The translations under genes and the position numbers were made by a program. This document shows positions 25,029 through 36,363 of a stretch of DNA of 64,000 bases, one piece after another; positions within the stretch are counted from its first letter, which is position 1, and each line of letters opens with the position of its first letter. The stretch comes from Pseudomonas lalucatii (GTDB lineage: Bacteria; Pseudomonadota; Gammaproteobacteria; Pseudomonadales; Pseudomonadaceae): the NCBI RefSeq assembly GCF_018398425.1, contig NZ_JADPMV010000001.1:124001-188000 (forward strand). The letters run 5' to 3'. The notes beneath the pieces were generated by a model, which worked only from the letters and a program-made list of their open reading frames with translations, was not told the DNA's origin and searched no databases.

Positions 25029-25496
25029 TCACCCCAGTACCGGCTCGCAACGCACGTCGCTTCTCACCGAATTGGCGATAAAGCATTCCTCGTGTGCCTG
25101 CTCGTGCAGGGCGCTCAACTGCTCGCTGCTCGGCTGGCGCTCACCGCCGAAGGTGACATGCGGGCGCAGCAGGACTTCGGTCATGGCCAGTCGGCCCTCG
25201 GCATTTTTGGCCATTACACCCTGGGCGTGGTCGGCGTAGCGATCGACCCGAAACCCCTGCTTGGCCGCGAGCGACAGGAACCACAGCATATGGCAACTCG
25301 ACAAGGCGGCGACAAAGGCTTCCTCCGGGTCGACTCCATGGGCATCGGACCAGGGCAGCGGCACGACGTGGGGCGAGGAGGAGGCCGGCACTTCCACTCC
25401 GCCGTCGAAGCGCCAGCGGTGGGCCCGGCTGTAGCGATTGGCGAGGAAGTCTTGTTCGCCACGTTCCCAGATGATGTTCGCAGTGTATTCGGCCAT
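25029..25496 (-). CDS. OsmC-family peroxidase-like protein
   Basis: An OsmC-family protein of 155 residues. The two redox cysteines expected for thiol-dependent peroxide reduction are in LSSCHMLWFLS near residue 68 and EECFIANSV near 138. OsmC/Ohr proteins reduce organic hydroperoxides in the cytoplasm. I start at the ATG at 25496 (MAEYTANI), which matches homologues; a GTG eight codons upstream is possible and the ribosome site is not decisive. Divergent from the DUF1631-GGDEF-EAL gene. Confidence 0.88.
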   Translation of the reverse strand: MAEYTANIIWERGEQDFLANRYSRAHRWRFDGGVEVPASSSPHVVPLPWSDAHGVDPEEAFVAALSSCHMLWFLSLAAKQGFRVDRYADHAQGVMAKNAEGRLAMTEVLLRPHVTFGGERQPSSEQLSALHEQAHEECFIANSVRSDVRCEPVLG

Positions 25497-25685
25497 TCCC
25501 TGTACCCATCGAAAGTTCACGGAGCATTATTACCGGCACAGCAGAGTTTGCCAGCCATTCAGTCGGCGGGGTGCGGCGTGCCACATGCCTGCTGACGCCG
25601 TCAGGGTGTGATGGATTCTGTTGGAAGTCTGGATGCAGCTATAGTCTCAACGGGAGTGCCATGACATGCGGGAGGCGTGTGCTCG

Positions 25686-28600
25686 ATGCCCAACTCGGCT
25701 TTCCATAGGCTCGACGAAGCGCTTGGTTCGGTTGTGCGCAGCGCGCTGCCCGAGGCATTGCATGAGCTATTCAGGGGACTCGACTCGGCCTTGTCCGAGC
25801 AGTTTCTGCGGGCAGGTTCCAATCAAGACGCCCAGACCCTCCACGAATTCCAGCAGTTCTGCAAGACGCATGGCGAGCGGGTCATCGACACCTGCTGTAA
25901 CGCGATTCGCCAGCACCTGAGCGCCGATGGCGCGGAGACGTCGGCTGAGCACCAGAACGTCAGCGAATGGAGCTTGGTGGACGATCGCGAAGTGGAGGAC
26001 ATGCTCCTGGCACGCAACTTGGTGCGGGCCCTTCGCGAGACTTTGGGAGTGTTCGAATGGCGCGCCTGTGCCTGCCTGAGTCGATTGGCCGGGCACTATT
26101 TGCCGGACGCCGATAATGCCCTCTCGCTCGAATTCCTCCTGCGCCGGCTACAGGCCGGACTGGCCATGCGCGAGCGTCCCGTATTGATCCGTAGCCTGTT
26201 TCAAGCCGAAGCCGAACGGGTGCTGCCCGAGGCCCTGCGACCCTATTTGCAGGCCTTGGCGGCGCAGTTCGAGATGCAGCGGGTGGAGCCCCTGCCGCAA
26301 CCCGAAGTGTTGATGCGCGGTCGCTGTGAGCCGCAGGCCCGTCAGCCGGATAGTGCCGACGCGGTGTGTCAGGCGATTCGCCGCATGCGCCGGACGGATG
26401 CGCCCGTATCCCCGTCCCCTGCGCCGGCTCATGACGCCGGAGACGGGCCGCTCAGTGAGGCCATGACCGCATTACAGCGGCAACAGGCACCGACCAGTGG
26501 TTGGGGCGCCCAGCAGTTGCTCGAACAGCTGCAGCAGCAAGGCTGCCAGTTGACGCCCCGCCAATACGAGGACACCCATCTGGTCAGCGAGGTGTTCGAG
26601 GCGTTTGGCCAGGAGGCCGGGTTGGCGCCGACTCTGCGGCCCTTGCTCCAGCGTCTGTTGCTCCCGGTGCTCGAAGCCACACTGCGCGAACCGGCAGCCA
26701 TTGCCGACAGCGCTCACCCGGTACGCGCCACCCTCGATCGTCTGTTGCAGCTGTGCGACTACACCGAGCCGCCGAACAAGACGCTGGAGGCTGGGGTGGA
26801 GAATCTGGTCGAGCGCATCCTCGACGAGTACCAGGGCGACGCCGAAGTATTCACACGGTTCGATGCGGAGCTCGATGAGTTGCTGAGCATCCAGCAGCGC
26901 GGTTACCAGCGTAGTGCTCAGCGGGTTATGCAGTTGCACCGCGGTCACGACATTCTGGCGAGCGCCCAGCGTGAGGTGGCGGTGGCCATGGCCGCAATCT
27001 GCGGTGAGCGGGTGCCGAAGCTGCTGGCGCAGTGGCTGGATAGCGGCTGGCGTGATCTGTTGGTCAACGAGCTGATTCGCTCGGATGATGAAAAGCTTTC
27101 CTGGCGGGCCGACTTGGCCCTCACCAGCCTGCTGGTAAAGCGCCTGCAGGAAGCCTCTGAGGGTCTGGCAGAGACTGAACGGGCTACCCGGGTGGATGAG
27201 GTGGATCACCTGCTGCAGATCCTGCGTCGGCGCATGAAGGAGTTTGGTGCGGGGCATTTTCAGCAGGGATCGGTGCTGGTGGAGCTGCGCGAGCAGCTGC
27301 TCGGCATGAGCCCGGTAGAGCTGGTCGAGGGGCCGCCCCTGCCGCCAGCGGCACCGGCGGTACCCATACAGTTGCAACGCTGGCGCGAGCGTCTGGAAAC
27401 GCTGCAGCAGGGCGACTGGCTGTTGACTGAGGATGGCCAGCCCTTGCAGTTGATCTGGCGCAACCCACAGATGGACCACTATGTCTTGGTCGATGATCAG
27501 GGGCACGAGGCGGGCAGTTTCGGGGTGGCCGAGTTGGCTGGCAAGCTGGCCGAAGGCGCCTTGGTGGTCGATGGTGCAGGCGGAGAGGGCCTGCTCCAGC
27601 GCACCCTGCAGGACATAGTTGGCAGGCTCTATCGCGAGATCGCGCATGCCCGTAGCCACGACGAACTCACTGGCCTGCTCAATCGGCGCAGTTTCGAGGG
27701 CGCGTTGGCCCAAAGCCTGGCGGCCCGCGAAGTGCCGGCTTTCCTGATGGCCCATATCGACCAGTTCAGCCTGATCAACGGCCATGCCGGGCCGGTGGCC
27801 GGAGATGCCTGCCTGCGCCAGGTGGCCAGTCGGCTGCAGCACTGGTTGCCGGATGCCGAAAGCCTGGCGCGGGTCGGCGGTGTGGAGTTCGCCGTGGTCC
27901 TGCCGGCGTGCGAGGAGGCACGGGCCGCCGAACTGGCCGAGGCCTTGCGGGAGGCGGTGGAGGCCGAGGGGTTCGAGTGGAACGGCCATCGCCATGGCCT
28001 GACCCTCAGCATCGGCGTGGTCGAGGCGGGCCGGCGACATGATGTCGGCAACCTGTTCTTCGACTTGCAGAGTGCCTGCAACGGGGCCAAGGAGGCCGGA
28101 CGCAATCGTGTGCAGCGCTTCAGCGAAGTGCTCGAGGACGGGCACGTCGGGCTGCTGGCGATCGCCGCGCGGGTCGACGACATCGTCGAGCGCGAGGAGC
28201 TTTCCCTGCGCGTGCAGCAGATCGCCCCCGCGGCGGCCGATTCTGCCGAGTTGCCGCACTACGAACTGCTGCTGGTGATGCAGAACGAGTTGCCGCTGCA
28301 GGACTTCATCGCCGCGGCGGAGCGTTATCACCGCATGACCAAGGTCGATCGCTGGGTACTCAGGCGGATTTTCAGCGAGCTGGAGCGCAACCCGCAGATC
28401 TGGCAGCGTTGCTCGGGCCTGTCGATCAACCTGTCCGGCAGCAGTCTCAACGACGACCGCCTGCTGGGCTTTATCGAGAGCCTGTTCGAGCGTTATGCCG
28501 TCGACCCGCGGCGCATCTGCTTCGAGCTGACCGAGACCGCCGCGGTGGCCAACCTGGCCAAGACCGCGGACCTGGTGCGGCACCTGCAGCGGTCGGGCTG

Positions 28601-28922
28601 CAGCTTCTCGATCGACGACTTCGGCGTCGGCTTTTCCTCCTTCGACTACCTCAAGCGCCTGCCGGTGGACTATGTGAAGATCGACGGCAGTTTCGTCAGG
28701 GAAATCGAACGCTCGCCGAGCGACCTGGCGATGGTCCGCTCGATCAACGAGATCGCCCACGCCCTGGGCCGTCGCACCGTCGCCGAATACGTGGAGACCC
28801 CATCGATACGGACCCGGCTGACGGAAATGGGCGTGGACTATGTGCAGGGCTTCGGGGTGCAGAAGCCGCGCCCATTGGGCGATTGGTTGAAGGCGGATGA
28901 AACGGTGCTGGAGACCTGCTGA
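25686..28922 (+). CDS. DUF1631-GGDEF-EAL protein, probable c-di-GMP phosphodiesterase
   Basis: A 1078-residue soluble regulator. Residues 1 to about 640 are a helical DUF1631 region. A GGDEF domain (about 650-800) has a degenerate active site (GGVEF near residue 731) and is probably not a cyclase. The EAL domain (about 835-1075) keeps the catalytic set: YELLLVM in place of EAL near 857, SINLSGSSL, FELTETA, IDDFGVGFSS, VKIDGSF, AEYVE and VQGFG. I therefore expect phosphodiesterase activity. GGAGG at 25671-25675 is well spaced from the ATG at 25686; a GTG at 25677 is the alternative. The product likely lowers c-di-GMP in response to unknown partners of DUF1631. Confidence 0.85.
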   Translation: MPNSAFHRLDEALGSVVRSALPEALHELFRGLDSALSEQFLRAGSNQDAQTLHEFQQFCKTHGERVIDTCCNAIRQHLSADGAETSAEHQNVSEWSLVDDREVEDMLLARNLVRALRETLGVFEWRACACLSRLAGHYLPDADNALSLEFLLRRLQAGLAMRERPVLIRSLFQAEAERVLPEALRPYLQALAAQFEMQRVEPLPQPEVLMRGRCEPQARQPDSADAVCQAIRRMRRTDAPVSPSPAPAHDAGDGPLSEAMTALQRQQAPTSGWGAQQLLEQLQQQGCQLTPRQYEDTHLVSEVFEAFGQEAGLAPTLRPLLQRLLLPVLEATLREPAAIADSAHPVRATLDRLLQLCDYTEPPNKTLEAGVENLVERILDEYQGDAEVFTRFDAELDELLSIQQRGYQRSAQRVMQLHRGHDILASAQREVAVAMAAICGERVPKLLAQWLDSGWRDLLVNELIRSDDEKLSWRADLALTSLLVKRLQEASEGLAETERATRVDEVDHLLQILRRRMKEFGAGHFQQGSVLVELREQLLGMSPVELVEGPPLPPAAPAVPIQLQRWRERLETLQQGDWLLTEDGQPLQLIWRNPQMDHYVLVDDQGHEAGSFGVAELAGKLAEGALVVDGAGGEGLLQRTLQDIVGRLYREIAHARSHDELTGLLNRRSFEGALAQSLAAREVPAFLMAHIDQFSLINGHAGPVAGDACLRQVASRLQHWLPDAESLARVGGVEFAVVLPACEEARAAELAEALREAVEAEGFEWNGHRHGLTLSIGVVEAGRRHDVGNLFFDLQSACNGAKEAGRNRVQRFSEVLEDGHVGLLAIAARVDDIVEREELSLRVQQIAPAAADSAELPHYELLLVMQNELPLQDFIAAAERYHRMTKVDRWVLRRIFSELERNPQIWQRCSGLSINLSGSSLNDDRLLGFIESLFERYAVDPRRICFELTETAAVANLAKTADLVRHLQRSGCSFSIDDFGVGFSSFDYLKRLPVDYVKIDGSFVREIERSPSDLAMVRSINEIAHALGRRTVAEYVETPSIRTRLTEMGVDYVQGFGVQKPRPLGDWLKADETVLETC

Positions 28923-28961
28923 GTGGCCGGGCGATAGCGTGTCGCCAGAGGCGCGGCCCGC

Positions 28962-29996
28962 TCAGCGGGCGCGTGCCTGGCGGGCGTTGAGCAGGGCCGA
29001 GGCCCGGGCGCGGAGCTGGCCGCAGCCGCCGTCGATATCCTGCCCCGCCGAGTTGCGCACCTTGGTCAGCACGCCGCGACTGTGCAGGTAGCGGACGATC
29101 TGCACGATGCGCTCGCCGTCCGGACGCTGGAAGTCGTCGGCTTCCAGGCTGTTGTAGGGGATCAGGTTGAGCACGGCGAACTTGCCCTTGAACAGGCGCA
29201 GGATGCCGTCCATTTCTTCCTGGCTGTCGTTGATGCCCTTGAGCAGCGTCCATTGATACTGGATCGGGTAGTCGACGCTGCGGGCATAGGCTTCGCCCAG
29301 CTCGACCAGCTCCGCCGGGTCGATACGCGGCGCCCGGGGCAGCAGCTGCTGGCGCAACTCGGCATCGGTGGTGTGCAGCGACAGCGCCAGGGCCGGCTTT
29401 ATCCGCTGCTGCGGCAGGCGCTCGAACACGCGCGGGTCGCCGACGGTGGAGAACACCAGGTTCTTGTGGCCGATGCCGCCTTCGCTGCCGAGCAGGTCGA
29501 TGGCCGCCAGCACATTGTCGAGGTTGTGCGCCGGCTCGCCCATGCCCATGAACACCACCTTCTTGACGTTGCGAAAGCGCCGGGCCAGGGCGACCTGGGC
29601 CACGATTTCGGCGCTGCTCAACTGGCGCAGCAGGCCGCTCTTGCCGGTCATGCAGAACACGCAGCCCACCGCGCAGCCGACCTGGCTCGACACGCACAGG
29701 CCGTCGCGCGGCAGCAGTACGCTTTCCACCATCTGGCCGTCGCCCAGCTCCACCAGCAGGCGCGCCGAACCGTCGGCACCCGGATGCTCTGAGCGCAGGC
29801 GGGCCAGCCCGTCCAGTTGCCCGGCCAGTTCCGCCAGGGCCTGGCGCACGGCGAGCGGCAGGAAGTTTTCGCTGCGCTGGTTGCGCGTGCCGCTGTCCAG
29901 TGCCTTGCCCTGCAGCCAGGCACGGGTGATGCGCCCGATGTGCTGGGGTTTGGCGCCGAGTTCGGCGAGGCGCTGGTGAAAGTCGTGGATGTGCAT
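28962..29996 (-). CDS. RlmN/Cfr-family radical SAM RNA methyltransferase
   Basis: A 344-residue radical SAM protein of the RlmN/Cfr type. The cluster motif is CAVGCVFC (CX3CX2C) near residue 109; GMGEPAHN near 151 is the glycine-rich SAM stretch; a C-terminal cysteine in DGGCGQL near residue 327 corresponds to the one forming the protein-RNA intermediate. RlmN methylates A2503 of 23S rRNA and Cfr adds the C8 methyl conferring drug resistance. The length is slightly short for RlmN, and Pseudomonas has an rlmN elsewhere (with the ispG region), so this is probably a second paralogue of unknown target. Not evidence of antibiotic resistance. Confidence 0.82.
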   Translation of the reverse strand: MHIHDFHQRLAELGAKPQHIGRITRAWLQGKALDSGTRNQRSENFLPLAVRQALAELAGQLDGLARLRSEHPGADGSARLLVELGDGQMVESVLLPRDGLCVSSQVGCAVGCVFCMTGKSGLLRQLSSAEIVAQVALARRFRNVKKVVFMGMGEPAHNLDNVLAAIDLLGSEGGIGHKNLVFSTVGDPRVFERLPQQRIKPALALSLHTTDAELRQQLLPRAPRIDPAELVELGEAYARSVDYPIQYQWTLLKGINDSQEEMDGILRLFKGKFAVLNLIPYNSLEADDFQRPDGERIVQIVRYLHSRGVLTKVRNSAGQDIDGGCGQLRARASALLNARQARAR

Positions 29997-30129
29997 GGCG
30001 CGCGCATCCTACCACCGGTGCTATTGCGGCGGTATCCGTTCGCACGCGAGGTGCATGGGCGGGCGCGGCATTCGCCTGCGCCTCGTGCTATCGTCTTGAT
30101 TTTCCGATAAAAGCGGCGTGGAGCTGTCG

Positions 30130-30432
30130 ATGAAGTTCATACACCAGCGCGAGCATCTGAACGAGGACGATATCGTCGTCATCGAGTGTTCGCAGCCCTG
30201 CAACATCCGCCTGATGAATGACGCGAACTTCCGCAGTTTCAAGAATGGCGGGCGCCATACCTATCACGGCGGTGCCTTCGACAAGTTTCCGGCGAAGATA
30301 ACCGTGCCCAGCAGCGGTTTCTGGAACATCACCATCGATACCGTGACCCGTAAGGCGATCAGCGTCACCCGCAAGCCGACGCTGAAGCATTCGATCAAGA
30401 TTATCCGCCGCTCGGATTCGCGCTTGAGGTAA
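30130..30432 (+). CDS. DUF1883 domain protein
   Basis: A 100-residue protein that is all DUF1883: VVIECSQPCNIRLMNDANF near residue 17, a run of basic and aromatic residues (GGRHTYHGGAF), then FWNITIDTV. The fold is small and beta-rich; some DUF1883 proteins occur beside TIR or CHAT-like domains, but here it stands alone. GTGGAG before the ATG at 30130 supports this start over the GTG at 30118. Function unknown. Confidence 0.78.
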   Translation: MKFIHQREHLNEDDIVVIECSQPCNIRLMNDANFRSFKNGGRHTYHGGAFDKFPAKITVPSSGFWNITIDTVTRKAISVTRKPTLKHSIKIIRRSDSRLR

Positions 30433-30464
30433 GGGCCATGGCGGCGCGCAAGGCGACCCTGGGG

Positions 30465-31772
30465 TTACGCCTGTAGCGCCAGGCGATACTGATTGTTGCC
30501 GCTGCGCTTGGCTTCGTACATCGCCATGTCGGCGAGATGGATCAGCCTGTCCATGCTGGGGGCGTGGTCGGGAAACACCGCGATGCCCAGGCTGGCGCCG
30601 GTGCGGTGGAGGGTGTCGCCGACCTGGATGGGTTTCGTCAGGGCGGCGAGGAGTTTCTCGGCGATGGCCCGGGCTTCGTCTTCGACAGCCCGCGTCATCG
30701 AGAAGTCTTCCAGGATGGCGACGAACTCATCGCCGCCGATCCGCGCCAGGGTGTCAGACTCGCGCAGGGTACGGCGCAGGCGTGCGCCGGTGGTGACCAG
30801 CACCTGGTCCCCGGCGGCGTGGCCATGTTGGTCGTTGATGGTCTTGAAACCGTTCAGGTCGATGAACACCAGCGCGATGCGCGTGACATTGCGCCGTGCC
30901 CGTTCGATCGCCCTGGCCAGGTGCTCTTCGAATACCAGGCGGTTGGCCAGGCCGGTCAGCGGGTCATGGTGGGCCAACTGATGCAGCTCGCGGGCCGAGG
31001 CCTTTTCTTCGGTGATGTCGCGTACCACGCCCATCATGCGCACGGCGCGCCCAGCGGTGTCCTTGACCACATTACCGGTCTCGCGCAGCCAGCGCTGGGT
31101 GCCGTCCGGCCAGACCACCCGGTACTCCTCGTCGTGGTTTTCGCCGGTCTCGATGCAGCGCAGTTCGCCGGCGCGGATCTGGGCCTGGTCATCCGGATGA
31201 ACACTGGCGCAGAACAGCTGGTAAGACGGCGTCACTTGGCCCAACTGGTAGCCGAACATGCCGTAGATGGCATCCGACCAGTAGAGCTCGTCGCTGTCGA
31301 TGCGCCAATCCCAGGTGCCGATGCGGGCGAAGTACTGGCTGCGCTTGAAACGCTCGACGTCTTCAGCCGGCCTGCTGCCCTTGCTGGCAGGCCGGATAAA
31401 CAAGATGCCGGTATCGCTATCGGCAGGGCCAATGCGCAGGGCCTCCAGTGCCGCGCGGGTACTTTCGTCATCTTCGTTCAGGCCGCAGCGCTGGGGGGTA
31501 TATGCCGCCATTCCGCTGAGCTGCGGCAGGCAGTCCACCAGGTGCTGACCGACCAGCGCCGCGTCACCATGCCCGAGCAAGCGTGCGGCCGCCTGGTTGT
31601 GGCGGCTGATCCGGCCATCGCGCGCGACCTGCAATACGCCCTCGGACAGCCGTTCGGCCAGCGCCCGGTACTGGGCGAGTTGCTCGCGAGCGTGGCGCTC
31701 ACGGCGATGCACAATGGCCAGAAGCGCCAGGAGCAAGAGAACGCCTGCGCTGGTGAGAAGAGTCAGGGGCAT
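30465..31772 (-). CDS. PAS-PAS-GGDEF diguanylate cyclase
   Basis: A 435-residue c-di-GMP synthase. One N-terminal membrane helix (residues 4-22), a first PAS domain (about 35-100), a second PAS with PAC motif (about 145-265), and a GGDEF domain (about 270-433). The active motif is RIGGDEF at about residue 344. RESD five residues before it is an intact RxxD inhibitory site, so product feedback is expected. The PAS domains suggest a sensory input, ligand unknown. Minus strand, convergent with the DUF1883 gene. Confidence 0.92.
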   Translation of the reverse strand: MPLTLLTSAGVLLLLALLAIVHRRERHAREQLAQYRALAERLSEGVLQVARDGRISRHNQAAARLLGHGDAALVGQHLVDCLPQLSGMAAYTPQRCGLNEDDESTRAALEALRIGPADSDTGILFIRPASKGSRPAEDVERFKRSQYFARIGTWDWRIDSDELYWSDAIYGMFGYQLGQVTPSYQLFCASVHPDDQAQIRAGELRCIETGENHDEEYRVVWPDGTQRWLRETGNVVKDTAGRAVRMMGVVRDITEEKASARELHQLAHHDPLTGLANRLVFEEHLARAIERARRNVTRIALVFIDLNGFKTINDQHGHAAGDQVLVTTGARLRRTLRESDTLARIGGDEFVAILEDFSMTRAVEDEARAIAEKLLAALTKPIQVGDTLHRTGASLGIAVFPDHAPSMDRLIHLADMAMYEAKRSGNNQYRLALQA

Positions 31773-31900
31773 GGCCTGTCGGGTGCCGAGCTGTGGGTGT
31801 AGGCCGCATTATGCCCTTGCAATACTGGCAGCGGGCTAGCCATTTGGCTCGATGCCTTGGCCAGGCCGCCCTTGCATAGGCCACGTACGGCCTGGATCCC

Positions 31901-32266
31901 TTACTCGGAGAAGCCGGCGCCGGCGGCGGCGACAAAGGTCATCTCCACCAGGTAGTCCGGGTTTGCCAGCTCCGCCTTGACGCAGGCGCGGCTCGGCGCC
32001 GTGCCTTCCTCGAACCAGGCGTCCCAGAGTTCGTTGAGCGCCGCCAGGTTGGCGAAGTCGGTGAGGTAGATAGTCGTGGAGAGGATGCGCGTCTTGTCGC
32101 TGTCGATCTTCGCCAGCGACTGTTCGGCCTGGGCGAAAATCTGTGCGACCTGGCCCTTGATATCGGCCTTGGGGTCGGCGTCGGCAATCTCGACAAAGTG
32201 GGCGATACCGTTGAACACGGTGATGTCGGACCAGCGCTTGGTGGGGTTGATGCGATGGATCTGCAT
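31901..32266 (-). CDS. RidA/YjgF/UK114-family protein
   Basis: A 121-residue RidA-superfamily protein. RidA enzymes hydrolyse reactive enamine or imine intermediates from PLP enzymes. The conserved arginine is in SRACVKAEL near residue 94. The sequence diverges from canonical RidA (no PxGPY start, C-terminal FVAAAGAGFSE), so it belongs to one of the Rid subfamilies of less certain activity. AGAGGAAAG supports the ATG at 32266; the frame opens further upstream to 32365 without support. Confidence 0.85.
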   Translation of the reverse strand: MQIHRINPTKRWSDITVFNGIAHFVEIADADPKADIKGQVAQIFAQAEQSLAKIDSDKTRILSTTIYLTDFANLAALNELWDAWFEEGTAPSRACVKAELANPDYLVEMTFVAAAGAGFSE

Positions 32267-32430
32267 GGATGCTTTCCTCTGTGGCAGATGAGTGGAGTCG
32301 GGCGTCTTTCTCACGTGCCCTTGTGGGGGCTGAAAAATTACTGGTAGTGAGCTCCCAGCCATCACTGCCGAGATGACTGGATGGCGCTGGGTAGGCGGTC
32401 GGGGGTATTGAAAGGCTTCTGGCCGTCAAA

Positions 32431-32460
32431 GCACAAGGCCCGCAGTTGCGGGCCTTGTGC
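32431..32460 (-). terminator. Hairpin terminator downstream of metH
   Basis: A perfect 14-bp inverted repeat (32431-32444 with 32447-32460) separated by two bases, so the working loop is about four bases. On the minus strand it is followed by only TTT. It lies 17 bases beyond the metH stop. Confidence 0.75.
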
Positions 32461-32477
32461 TCGTTCCGGGGTCGACT

Positions 32478-36194
<3,717 letters not shown>

Positions 36195-36363
36195 GATTGG
36201 TACTACCTGAGCAAAGCGGAAACTATGGGTCGGCGATCATAGCAAAGCTGTGCGCTTTTGGAGCAGGTCGGCCATTTGCATGAATGATGTTCATGTTGCT
36301 CGATTCCCCCGCGCCTAGGGGGCGCGCGTAGAATCGAGCCATTGCCATGCAAGGAATAGGGAC

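Noticed and set aside
28962..29996. Cfr antibiotic-resistance gene
   Set aside because: Motifs are shared by all RlmN/Cfr-family members and the context is core chromosome, so resistance cannot be claimed.
36195..36363. Cobalamin riboswitch upstream of metH
   Set aside because: The 169-base leader is short, shared with a divergent gene, and I could not find the B12-box element.
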